From an uncultured Oscillospiraceae bacterium (GTDB lineage Bacteria > Bacillota > Clostridia > Oscillospirales > Oscillospiraceae): a DNA stretch of 5,194 nucleotides. The notes below the pieces were generated by a model. The model made no database searches, had not been told where the DNA came from, and was given only the letters and a program-made list of their open reading frames with translations. A program made the translations under genes and the position numbers. The stretch is taken from contig CAKTQM010000071.1 of NCBI GenBank assembly GCA_934597125.1, forward strand, positions 1 to 5,194, in the 5' to 3' direction. Below are positions 1-5,194 of this stretch, piece by piece (position 1 is the stretch's first letter; the number at the start of each line of letters is the position of its first letter).

Positions 1-327
1 ATCAAGCACCTGGGCGAGATCGAGAAGCTGGAGAAGTATCTGGGCGGCGTGAAGGAAATGAAGAAGCTGCCCGGCGCCCTGTTCATCGTTGACACCCGCA
101 AGGAGCGCAACGCCATCGCTGAGGCTCACCGTCTGGGTATCCCCGTTGTGGCAATCGCCGACACCAACTGCGATCCCGACGAGATCGACTATCCCATCCC
201 CGGCAACGATGACGCCATCCGTGCCATCCGCCTGATCGCGTCCATCATGGCAAACGCCATGATCGAGGGCCGCCAGGGTGAGCAGATGGAAGAAGCTGCC
301 GCCGAGGAAGCCAAGGACGCCGAGTAA
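1..327 (+). CDS. rpsB: 30S ribosomal protein S2, C-terminal part (5' end outside window)
   Basis: This is the C-terminal 108 residues of ribosomal protein S2, a component of the small ribosomal subunit that binds near the head-body junction of 16S rRNA. The frame is open from base 1 and ends at TAA (325-327). An internal ATG at 49 is not the start, because S2-like sequence precedes it (LEKYLGG). Hallmarks are [13 protein letters not shown], then [20 protein letters not shown], then [15 protein letters not shown], and a final helix ending in IEGRQG. These are the conserved C-terminal S2 core. The last ~15 residues are an acidic Glu/Ala tail, common in Firmicutes. S2 is usually 230-260 residues, so somewhat more than half lies upstream. 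The gene is followed by tsf, the usual rpsB-tsf order. Codons are strongly biased (CTG, AAG, GAG), as expected of a highly expressed gene. Confidence 0.97.
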   Translation: MKHLGEIEKLEKYLGGVKEMKKLPGALFIVDTRKERNAIAEAHRLGIPVVAIADTNCDPDEIDYPIPGNDDAIRAIRLIASIMANAMIEGRQGEQMEEAAAEEAKDAE

Positions 328-356
328 GTCAATTCTGAAAAACACCGCGTAAACTG

Positions 357-388
357 ACGGGGCAGGGAAGTGTCCCTGCCCCGTTTTC
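357..388 (+). terminator. Intrinsic terminator or attenuator between rpsB and tsf
   Basis: An inverted repeat GGGGCAGGGA / TCCCTGCCCC (359-368 and 373-382) closes a 4-nt loop (AGTG). It extends outward by a C-G pair (358/383) and an A-T pair (357/384), giving about 12 bp without mismatch. A short T run (384-387) broken by C follows. The stem is strong but the T run is short, so termination is probably partial. Because tsf has no evident promoter of its own in the remaining ~30 nt, readthrough from rpsB is the likely way tsf is transcribed. The hairpin may then set the S2 to EF-Ts ratio or protect the rpsB 3' end. The opposite strand lacks a T run, so it works in the plus direction only. Confidence 0.75.
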
Positions 389-405
389 ATTACACTATAT
401 TTGAT

Positions 406-410
406 GGAGG
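406..410 (+). promoter_or_regulatory. Ribosome-binding site of tsf (decides the start)
   Basis: GGAGG lies 8 nt before the ATG at 419-421. The frame is also open from TTG at 401 and ATG at 404, but both lie upstream of or inside this site and have no ribosome-binding site of their own. The start at 419 gives the family-typical N-terminus MAFTAADVKTLREMT. Confidence 0.9.
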
Positions 411-418
411 ATATAATC

Positions 419-1345
419 ATGGCTTTTACTGCTGCTGATGTTAAGACCCTGCGCGAGATGACCAGCGTGGGTATGATGGATTGCAAGAAGGCGCTGGTCG
501 AGTGCGACGGCGACATGGACAAGGCGGTTGAGTGGCTGCGCGAGAAGGGCCTGGCCAAGGCTGCCAAGAAGGCCGGCCGCATCGCTGCCGAGGGTATGTC
601 CTATGCCCTGACCGAGAACGGTGTGGGCGCGCTGGTGGAAGTGAACTGCGAGACCGACTTCTGCGCCAAGTCCGATCTGTTTGTGGCTTTCGTGAAGGAT
701 ATCGCCAAGGCTGTTGCCGAGAATAACCCCGCCGATGTGGACGCCCTGATGAACAGCAAGTATCCCGGCTCTGAGCTGACCGTGTCCGAGACCATGCCTG
801 AGAAGGTCATGTCCATCGGTGAGAACCTGCAGGTGCGCCGCTTTGTCCGCTTTGCCGAGAACACCAGCGTGGGTTATGTCCATGCCGGCGGTAAGATCGG
901 CGTGCTGGTGAATCTGGCTGTGGAGGGCGGCGTGGACGCCACCGAGATCGGCAAGAACATCGCCATGCAGATCGCGGCCCTGAATCCCCGCTTCTGGGAC
1001 AAGTCCCAGGTCACCGAGGACGTGCTGGCTGAGGAGAAGAAGATCGCTCTGGCCCTGATGGACACCGATCCCAAGATGGCTTCCAAGCCCGCTCAGGTGA
1101 AAGAAAAGATCGTCATGGGCAAGATGAACAAGTTCTACGAGGAGAACTGCCTGATGCAGATGGAGTTCGTCCGCGGCGATATCTTCCAGGGCAGCGTGGA
1201 GAAGTACGTGGCCGACGCCGCCAAGAAGCTGGGCGGCAGCGTCAAGTTCGTGGATGCCGTTCGCTATCAGACCGGTGAGGGCATCGAGAAGAAGCAGGAG
1301 GACTTCGCCGCTGAGGTCGCTGCTCAGATGAACATGGGCAAGTAA
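419..1345 (+). CDS. tsf: Elongation factor Ts (EF-Ts)
   Basis: EF-Ts is the cytoplasmic nucleotide exchange factor that displaces GDP from EF-Tu and so recharges it for aminoacyl-tRNA delivery. The protein has 308 residues; E. coli EF-Ts has about 283. Residues 1-45 form the UBA-like N-terminal domain (TAADVKTLREMT, GMMDCKKAL). The exchange signature CETDFCAK follows, with T79-D80-F81; Asp80 and Phe81 are the residues that wedge into the EF-Tu switch/Mg site in the E. coli complex. The core subdomains include YVHAGGKIGVLV (153-164), ALNPRFWD and the KP-containing helix near 223. The C-terminal end is GEGIEKKQEDFAAEVAAQM, as in E. coli. The segment expected to read roughly QPF(V/I)(K/R)D is MEFVRGD here (248-254), a local departure. 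The gene follows rpsB across a hairpin and ends 19 nt before a strong terminator. Codon bias is very strong. Confidence 0.98.
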   Translation: MAFTAADVKTLREMTSVGMMDCKKALVECDGDMDKAVEWLREKGLAKAAKKAGRIAAEGMSYALTENGVGALVEVNCETDFCAKSDLFVAFVKDIAKAVAENNPADVDALMNSKYPGSELTVSETMPEKVMSIGENLQVRRFVRFAENTSVGYVHAGGKIGVLVNLAVEGGVDATEIGKNIAMQIAALNPRFWDKSQVTEDVLAEEKKIALALMDTDPKMASKPAQVKEKIVMGKMNKFYEENCLMQMEFVRGDIFQGSVEKYVADAAKKLGGSVKFVDAVRYQTGEGIEKKQEDFAAEVAAQMNMGK

Positions 1346-1364
1346 TTTCCCCAAAAAGTGTATG

Positions 1365-1401
1365 AAAAAGTTCCGTGAGCGTCGCTCACGGAACTTTTTT
1401 T
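1365..1401. terminator. Bidirectional intrinsic terminator shared by tsf and the ABC importer operon
   Basis: A perfect 16-bp inverted repeat (1365-1380 with 1384-1399) closes a 3-nt loop (GTC). The G+C-rich core is GTTCCGTGAGC / GCTCACGGAAC, flanked by AAAAA on the left and TTTTT on the right. Read on the plus strand, a 7-T run (1395-1401) follows the core and terminates tsf. Read on the minus strand, the complement of 1365-1369 gives a 5-T run and terminates the permease operon. The convergent arrangement of the two flanking genes fits this two-way use. The permease stop codon (1402-1400) sits directly against the stem. Confidence 0.93.
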
Positions 1402-2098
1402 ATGGGGTGCGGCGGATCATAACGGCTGCCGGAAGTATGACGGCCACCGGAAACAGCAGATACAGGGCGGCTCCGGCGTAGGGGGCGGCGAAGGCGGCGC
1501 GGGTCAGGAGAATGGACAGGGGCTGCTTGCCTTCGTCTGACAGCAGCACCAGCGGCAGCTCCACCATGCTCCACTGATCCAAAAAGGCCAGCCCTGCCGC
1601 GATATAGGCGGTGTCCTTCACCTGAGGCAGATAGATGCGGCGGAAGAGCGTCCACTCTCCGGCACCATCCAGCGACGCGGCCTCGCTCTGCTCACGGCTG
1701 ATGCGCTGCATGGCGCGGGCCAGCAGAAATACCGCCAGCGGGGAGAAAACGCCCAGCAGCACGATGGCAAGGCGGGTGTTCAGCAGCCCAAACGCCCGGC
1801 ACACCAGATAGTTGGGCAGCATCATCACCTGCACCGGCAGCAGCGTCAACAAACAGTACAGCAGGTAGGCGGCGTTTCGCAGCCGCCCCTGCCAGCGGGC
1901 CAGACCATAGGCCGCCAGCAGTGCCACAGCCAACTGAAAAATCAGAATGACCGCTGTCAGTCCCAGCGAAGTGGCGTAGCCCCGCCAGTAGGCGCGGTCA
2001 TCCCACAGCAGCGGAAGCTGGGGAACCGCCAGCCAGAGTAATATACCCACCGGCAGAAGGGCAAGGAGAACAAGGATCACTTTCGCCAGTGCTTTCAT
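1400..2098 (-). CDS. Carbohydrate ABC transporter permease, MalG type (CUT1)
   Basis: This is an inner-membrane permease of a binding-protein-dependent sugar importer and the second half of a heterodimeric channel. The 232-residue protein has about six hydrophobic segments (roughly 5-25, 44-66, 74-98, 107-128, 161-182, 205-227). The diagnostic EAA loop that docks on the ATPase is clear at 139-158: EAASLDGAGEWTLFRRIYLP, with E139, A140, A141, D144, G145, G147, I155 and P158. The stretch LPVQVMMLPNYLV (87-99) matches the MalG family, as does GLLNT. It is somewhat short against a usual ~270-280 residues, mainly at the N-terminus and the periplasmic loops. The start overlaps the stop of the upstream permease (ATGA), so translation is probably coupled. 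The TAA stop abuts the shared terminator. Substrate cannot be told from a permease alone. Confidence 0.92.
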   Translation of the reverse strand: MKALAKVILVLLALLPVGILLWLAVPQLPLLWDDRAYWRGYATSLGLTAVILIFQLAVALLAAYGLARWQGRLRNAAYLLYCLLTLLPVQVMMLPNYLVCRAFGLLNTRLAIVLLGVFSPLAVFLLARAMQRISREQSEAASLDGAGEWTLFRRIYLPQVKDTAYIAAGLAFLDQWSMVELPLVLLSDEGKQPLSILLTRAAFAAPYAGAALYLLFPVAVILPAAVMIRRTP

Positions 2099-2112
2099 GC
2101 CTCCACATCCTT
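2095..2112 (-). promoter_or_regulatory. Stop-start overlap and ribosome-binding site of the MalG-type permease gene
   Basis: On the minus strand the start ATG (2098-2096) and the TGA of the preceding gene (2097-2095) share two bases as ATGA. An AAGGA (2112-2108) lies 9 nt upstream of the ATG and is a plausible ribosome-binding site. A stronger GGAGG (2104-2100) is only 1 nt from the ATG, too close for direct initiation there. It could instead hold the terminating ribosome for re-initiation. Confidence 0.75.
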
Positions 2113-2853
2113 TCCCTGTGCGTTGGTCAGCAGAAACAGCAGCCCCGTTATGACCACCACCGCCGCCACCACCACGATGGAGGCGGTGGCCAGCTTGCCG
2201 TATTGCAGGCGGCGGAACATGTGCATGAGGTAGTGCTGAATGAGATAAATGCTGTCATAGGGATAATCGCCGGTCAAGAGATAGACCTCCCGGAAAGCCC
2301 GCCACGCGAAGAAAAGGTCAATCAGAGCGGCGAAAAACACGCTGCTGGCCAGATACGGCCACTTGACGCGGAGAAACAGCCGCAGTTCACCGGCCCCGTC
2401 CAGTTGGCCGCTCTCGATGACCTCGCCGGGGATCTTGTTATGGGCGGCGGTAAACAGCACGGCGTTGACACCAGTGACCTTCCACACCAACAGTAGGATC
2501 AGCACCCACAAGCTCTCCCACGGGATCAGTTCCCGCCAGATCACCGCCACGGCGGCAGAGGGGATCATCAGCGGCACCAGCAGCGCCAGCTTCACGGCAA
2601 AGCGCCGGGGCCGCAGCGCCAGCGCGACCCACATACCCAGCAGCAGCGCGGCGCCGATGCCGCAAAACAGATAGACAGCGGTGTTCCGCGCACCCACCGC
2701 AAAGGCGTGGTTGCCGCCCAAAGCCGCCAGCCCACCGCCGCTGGAAAAGGCATAGAGCAGCATCACGAGGAACGGCGCTGTGTAAAACAGCGTCGTTCCC
2801 GTGCCGCTGGGGAGCAGATAGGGGAGAGATTTTCGGAAACGTCGTCTCTGCAT
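2095..2853 (-). CDS. Carbohydrate ABC transporter permease, MalF/UgpA type (CUT1)
   Basis: This is the first membrane subunit of the sugar importer and the partner of the MalG-type permease encoded next. The protein has 252 residues. The basic N-terminus MQRRRFRK is followed by LPYLLPSGTGTTLFYTAPFL, the usual opening of UgpA/MalF-like permeases without the long MalF periplasmic insertion. About six membrane segments lie near 11-35, 57-80, 84-105, 113-136, 168-190 and 220-242. LLVPLMIPSAAVAVIWREL (91-109) is a family hallmark. The ATPase-docking loop is at 142-166 (PGEVIESGQLDGAGELRLF, then KWP), with E147, D152, G153 and G155. The canonical EAA triplet reads VIESG here, which is usual in MalF-type subunits. 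The start is fixed by AGGAGG 5 nt upstream; the preceding gene ends 9 nt before it. A transporter role is certain; the sugar is unknown. Confidence 0.93.
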   Translation of the reverse strand: MQRRRFRKSLPYLLPSGTGTTLFYTAPFLVMLLYAFSSGGGLAALGGNHAFAVGARNTAVYLFCGIGAALLLGMWVALALRPRRFAVKLALLVPLMIPSAAVAVIWRELIPWESLWVLILLLVWKVTGVNAVLFTAAHNKIPGEVIESGQLDGAGELRLFLRVKWPYLASSVFFAALIDLFFAWRAFREVYLLTGDYPYDSIYLIQHYLMHMFRRLQYGKLATASIVVVAAVVVITGLLFLLTNAQGKDVEA

Positions 2854-2858
2854 AGCGG

Positions 2859-2864
2859 CCTCCT
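2859..2864 (-). promoter_or_regulatory. Ribosome-binding site of the MalF-type permease gene, fused to the upstream stop codon
   Basis: On the minus strand AGGAGG (2864-2859) stands 5 nt before the ATG at 2853. The TAG stop of the binding-protein gene occupies 2865-2863, so its last two bases are the first two of the ribosome-binding site. A ribosome finishing the upstream gene therefore stops on top of this site, which favours coupled translation. Confidence 0.9.
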
Positions 2865-4884
2865 ATTCGATCTCGGAGAGATACAGCGTTACCCGGTTCT
2901 GGATGCGCTCCGCCGCCTCCTCCACGGTGCGCTGACCGTCGAAATAGGCCTCGCCCTCCTCCGTGATGATCTGGTGAATCGTATCGTTCCAGCTGGTAAA
3001 CCGCAGCGGCTTCTGGATCAGTTGGCGGAATCGCTGGCGGTCGCTGACGTTTCCGACGACGGTCTCGATCCTGGCATCCATCACATCCATTCGGATGGGA
3101 AGATGCCAGCTATCGCAGATCATCTCCTGATTCTTTTTCGTCAGTGCCAGGCGGATAAACTCCCAGGCTAAATCTTTCTTGTCGCTGTTGGCGGAGATAG
3201 CAAAGTGCAGCTGATTCACGTCAAAGAAGCTGCCGTACTCTCCGTCACCGGGAAAGCCGATGTAGGTGAAATCCTCTTTATAATTATATCGGATGCCGTT
3301 GATGCGCACCAGATTCTGGACATCTTCAAACTCTACCAGGCACGGCTTTTCCGCAATCTCGTCGGTGTATTCCACATAGTCGCTCAGCGTCTCGCAGAAC
3401 TGCAGCTGCCGGATGAAATCCTCGCTGTCATAGCGGGCGGTGCTGTTTTCCCAGTCGATAAAATCGCCGGTGGTGAGCGTGGCGAGCCATGACAGAAAAT
3501 TGTGCCGATCCATCCAGCCGGACATCAGGAAAATATCATCCGTCCTCTGCTCCCATAAGTCCTGCAGCTCCTCAATGGCCCAGTCGGTACGCTCCCCCAC
3601 ATCGGCCACTCGTGCGGTCATCGTGAGCACAACAAAAGCGGCAGGCAGGGATGTGAGCTGCCCATTCAGCTCCAGTGAGGCGATCACCGTAGGCACGAAC
3701 ATATCACGGTCGATATCCGGGTCAGCGTCGATGTACGGGTAGAGATCTACCAGATAGGAGGAATTCAGCGGGAGGGACAGACAGGTCAGATCCAGCACAT
3801 CCGGGCCGTCGCCCGCCATCATCTCCGTACACAGGCGGTCATAGGCGTTTTCCGGATAGTAGTCGATCACGGCAACACAGTCCCGATGCGCGCGGTTGAA
3901 CTGCTTCACAAGCTCATCCAGCTCCAGAGAGCCGACAGCCGCGGCAATGTGCAGCGTCTGTTTGCCCTCGGCGATCTCCTCACGCCGTATGCTCCAGATC
4001 TTCCCGTCGAAGTCGGAGGCACACAGCCAGGCGTCATCACTGCATTGCACAATGCCGGTCACTGTGGCATCAGCCAGTGCGCAGTCATGCCAGTTGGCAA
4101 GGGGTACGGCGGTGTTCCTCCCGGGCTGATACAAGGACAGCGTCCCGCCGCTGTTCAGCAGGCAGCCGTCATTTCTGGAAGCCGTGGCTGTACAGAGTCT
4201 TGGACAGTCCTCCGGCTGTGTAAGGTCGCCCAGCGCGTTCTCAGCCGCAGTCAGGGGGTAGAAGCCGAAGGTATCATCCTGCTTTACCCACAGCCACATA
4301 CCGGATCGGCTTGTGGTGGGGGCAACGATCTCGCCGGACACCTGCTGCGGGTAGACACTGCCGCTCTCTGCCAGTGATACCACCCAGGCATCGGTGGCCG
4401 TCCAGCACAGCATATATTCATCGGATAGTGCCAGCAGTCCGGAGAGAACATCGCGTTCACTCAACTGGAACGGCACGGCCTCTGCCCGTGCTCCGCTGCG
4501 GTAGGCGATCACGGTGTATTTCCCGGAGAAATCAGGATTCTCCCGCGGCTCCCCGTATTCCGTATATTGCGGACGCATCTCCCCCGCCAGCAGATACAGT
4601 GTGTCGCCGTATCCGCTGGCGCCATAGACCATAGCGGGCGCGTCGGCGGAGTAGATGGTGTCCAGCACGGTGATCCCGCCATCCGCATAGCGGCCCAGCG
4701 CGGTGTAAGAAACCGCGAATACGTCGTTCTCCGTGCTGGCTACGGTCAGCACATAGCCGAAATCCGCCGGTGGGGTGATCTCCTTCGACGACCACAGCCA
4801 GCGCTGCGCATCGTCCCTTTCGCTACAGCCGCACAGCAGCAGCGCAGCCAACAGGGTCAGCAGTATGGCAAATCGCTTTTTCAT
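2863..4884 (-). CDS. ABC transporter solute-binding lipoprotein with a large N-terminal beta-repeat domain
   Basis: This is a 673-residue surface lipoprotein, predicted to capture the importer's substrate and hand it to the two permeases encoded downstream. Residues 1-20 are a lipoprotein signal peptide (MKKR, hydrophobic core, LLCGC) with Cys20 as the lipidated residue. Residues from about 310 to the end resemble the solute-binding domain of sugar importers (SBP_bac_1 type). It opens with TLHIAAAVGSLELDELVKQF, followed by AGDGPDVLDL (357-366), LVDLYPYID, TDWAIEELQDLWEQ (433-446) and DKKDLAWEFIRLAL. Such proteins are normally 400-450 residues, so the ~285-residue region at 21-305 is an addition. 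It shows about six beta-rich units and resembles a propeller; I do not recognise its family. The mature chain has 13 cysteines besides Cys20, which is many for an exported protein and fits an anaerobe. AGGAGG lies 6 nt before the ATG. The substrate is unknown; sugars or glycans are inferred from the permease type. Confidence 0.88.
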   Translation of the reverse strand: MKKRFAILLTLLAALLLCGCSERDDAQRWLWSSKEITPPADFGYVLTVASTENDVFAVSYTALGRYADGGITVLDTIYSADAPAMVYGASGYGDTLYLLAGEMRPQYTEYGEPRENPDFSGKYTVIAYRSGARAEAVPFQLSERDVLSGLLALSDEYMLCWTATDAWVVSLAESGSVYPQQVSGEIVAPTTSRSGMWLWVKQDDTFGFYPLTAAENALGDLTQPEDCPRLCTATASRNDGCLLNSGGTLSLYQPGRNTAVPLANWHDCALADATVTGIVQCSDDAWLCASDFDGKIWSIRREEIAEGKQTLHIAAAVGSLELDELVKQFNRAHRDCVAVIDYYPENAYDRLCTEMMAGDGPDVLDLTCLSLPLNSSYLVDLYPYIDADPDIDRDMFVPTVIASLELNGQLTSLPAAFVVLTMTARVADVGERTDWAIEELQDLWEQRTDDIFLMSGWMDRHNFLSWLATLTTGDFIDWENSTARYDSEDFIRQLQFCETLSDYVEYTDEIAEKPCLVEFEDVQNLVRINGIRYNYKEDFTYIGFPGDGEYGSFFDVNQLHFAISANSDKKDLAWEFIRLALTKKNQEMICDSWHLPIRMDVMDARIETVVGNVSDRQRFRQLIQKPLRFTSWNDTIHQIITEEGEAYFDGQRTVEEAAERIQNRVTLYLSEIE

Positions 4885-4890
4885 GGCGTA

Positions 4891-4896
4891 CCTCCT
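4891..4896 (-). promoter_or_regulatory. Ribosome-binding site of the solute-binding lipoprotein gene, fused to the upstream stop codon
   Basis: On the minus strand AGGAGG (4896-4891), extended by T at 4890, stands 6 nt before the ATG at 4884. The TAG stop of the preceding gene is 4897-4895 and shares two bases with it. This is the same TAGGAGG arrangement as at the next junction of the operon. Confidence 0.9.
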
Positions 4897-5194
4897 ATTT
4901 GTTGGGGGGTGTCGTATCCTTCTTCAGCAAGACCACCGTCTCTGTATCCACATTGTAGCGCAGCACGCCGCTGCGGTGCAGGCCGTCGGTGCCGTCGTAG
5001 GCGTAGGCCATGGCGATCTCATGGACACCCTCCGCCCAATGGACGTCCGACAGGGTGACGACCGGCACCCAACCACTTCCTGGTAGAGCGGGCAGCATGG
5101 GCTCCGGCTCCAGATCGGGAGGGGAGAACGTGTCGTTTAAGTAGCTCTGATATACGTCATAGCCGGAGAGCTGCTGCAAAATGTCCAGCGTGAT
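4895..5194 (-). CDS. Unrecognised protein, C-terminal 99 residues (5' end outside window)
   Basis: The frame is open to the window edge and ends at TAG (4897-4895). The first in-frame start-like codon, TTG at 5179, has no convincing ribosome-binding site and is preceded by in-frame codons (ITLDI). The gene therefore very probably begins beyond the window. No family is recognised. What can be seen is an amphipathic beginning (LDILQQLSGYDVYQSYLNDT), a Pro/Glu-rich linker (SPPDLEPEPMLPALP), then a beta-rich stretch with paired strands (WVPVVTLSD, IAMAYAYDG, GVLRYNVDTETVVLL). The tail is short and basic to neutral (KKDTTPPNK). No membrane segment is present in this part. The gene runs directly into the binding-protein gene with no gap for a promoter, so it belongs to the same operon. 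The strand pattern resembles one or two blades of the propeller-like region next door, which suggests an extracellular protein, but this is only inference. Confidence 0.8.
   Translation of the reverse strand: MTLDILQQLSGYDVYQSYLNDTFSPPDLEPEPMLPALPGSGWVPVVTLSDVHWAEGVHEIAMAYAYDGTDGLHRSGVLRYNVDTETVVLLKKDTTPPNK

Noticed and set aside
412..417. A perfect TATAAT that could be a -10 promoter element for tsf
   Set aside because: It lies between the ribosome-binding site and the ATG, so a transcript begun from it would lack the ribosome-binding site. No convincing -35 element stands at the right distance upstream, where the terminator hairpin lies.
401..418. An earlier EF-Ts start at TTG 401 or ATG 404
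   Set aside because: These codons overlap or precede the GGAGG that serves ATG 419, and they would add MMEDII before the conserved N-terminus.
395..1354. A 319-codon open frame on the minus strand covering the whole of tsf
   Set aside because: It is the mirror of a highly codon-biased gene: frequent CTG, CAG and GCC codons in tsf leave no stops in the antisense frame. Its product is a Leu/His/Gly-rich repeat-like string without family features, and the plus-strand EF-Ts is certain.
3886..4377. A 163-codon open frame on the plus strand opposite the binding-protein gene, with similar ones at 2089-2496, 2707-3171 and 4567-5058
   Set aside because: They are antisense to genes with clear motifs and have low-complexity, Arg/Gln/His-rich or featureless products.
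1..5194. CRISPR array, tRNA or rRNA gene, insertion sequence, riboswitch, attachment site
   Set aside because: Read on both strands, no regularly spaced repeats, cloverleaf-type sequence, transposase, terminal inverted repeats or leader-type structure were seen. Nearly all bases are in genes.

Overview
The window suggests a G+C-rich Gram-positive anaerobe of class Clostridia, with Oscillospiraceae-type gut bacteria as the best guess. The grounds are strong AGGAGG ribosome-binding sites on densely packed genes, a lipoprotein signal peptide on the transporter's binding protein, many cysteines in an exported protein, and high G+C at third codon positions. This placement is inferred from style and protein character, not from a database match. 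The standard code is used, with TAA, TAG and TGA all acting as stops.

Layout: two blocks converge on a shared terminator near 1365-1401. The left block (plus strand, 1-1345) is the translation operon rpsB-tsf. It holds the C-terminal 108 residues of ribosomal protein S2, a 91-nt spacer with a strong hairpin followed by a short T run (likely attenuator), and a complete 308-residue elongation factor Ts. The right block (minus strand, 5194 down to 1400) is a carbohydrate-type (CUT1) ABC importer operon. In transcription order it holds the C-terminal end of an unrecognised protein, a 673-residue lipoprotein with a solute-binding domain at its C-terminus, a MalF-type permease and a MalG-type permease. 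No ATPase gene lies in the window; CUT1 systems of Firmicutes often borrow a shared one.

The importer genes are tightly coupled. At two junctions the TAG stop of one gene is embedded in the AGGAGG ribosome-binding site of the next, and at the third junction the stop and start overlap as ATGA. The last permease stops directly against the terminator hairpin. Its two arms carry A and T runs, so it can terminate transcription from both sides.

The most unusual item is the binding protein. About 285 residues precede an otherwise normal solute-binding domain, and they look like about six beta-rich repeats of 35-60 residues, suggestive of a beta-propeller. The partial upstream gene ends in a similar beta-rich stretch. 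The system may therefore pair a surface propeller with a sugar or oligosaccharide importer. No gene-free stretch exceeds 91 bases.
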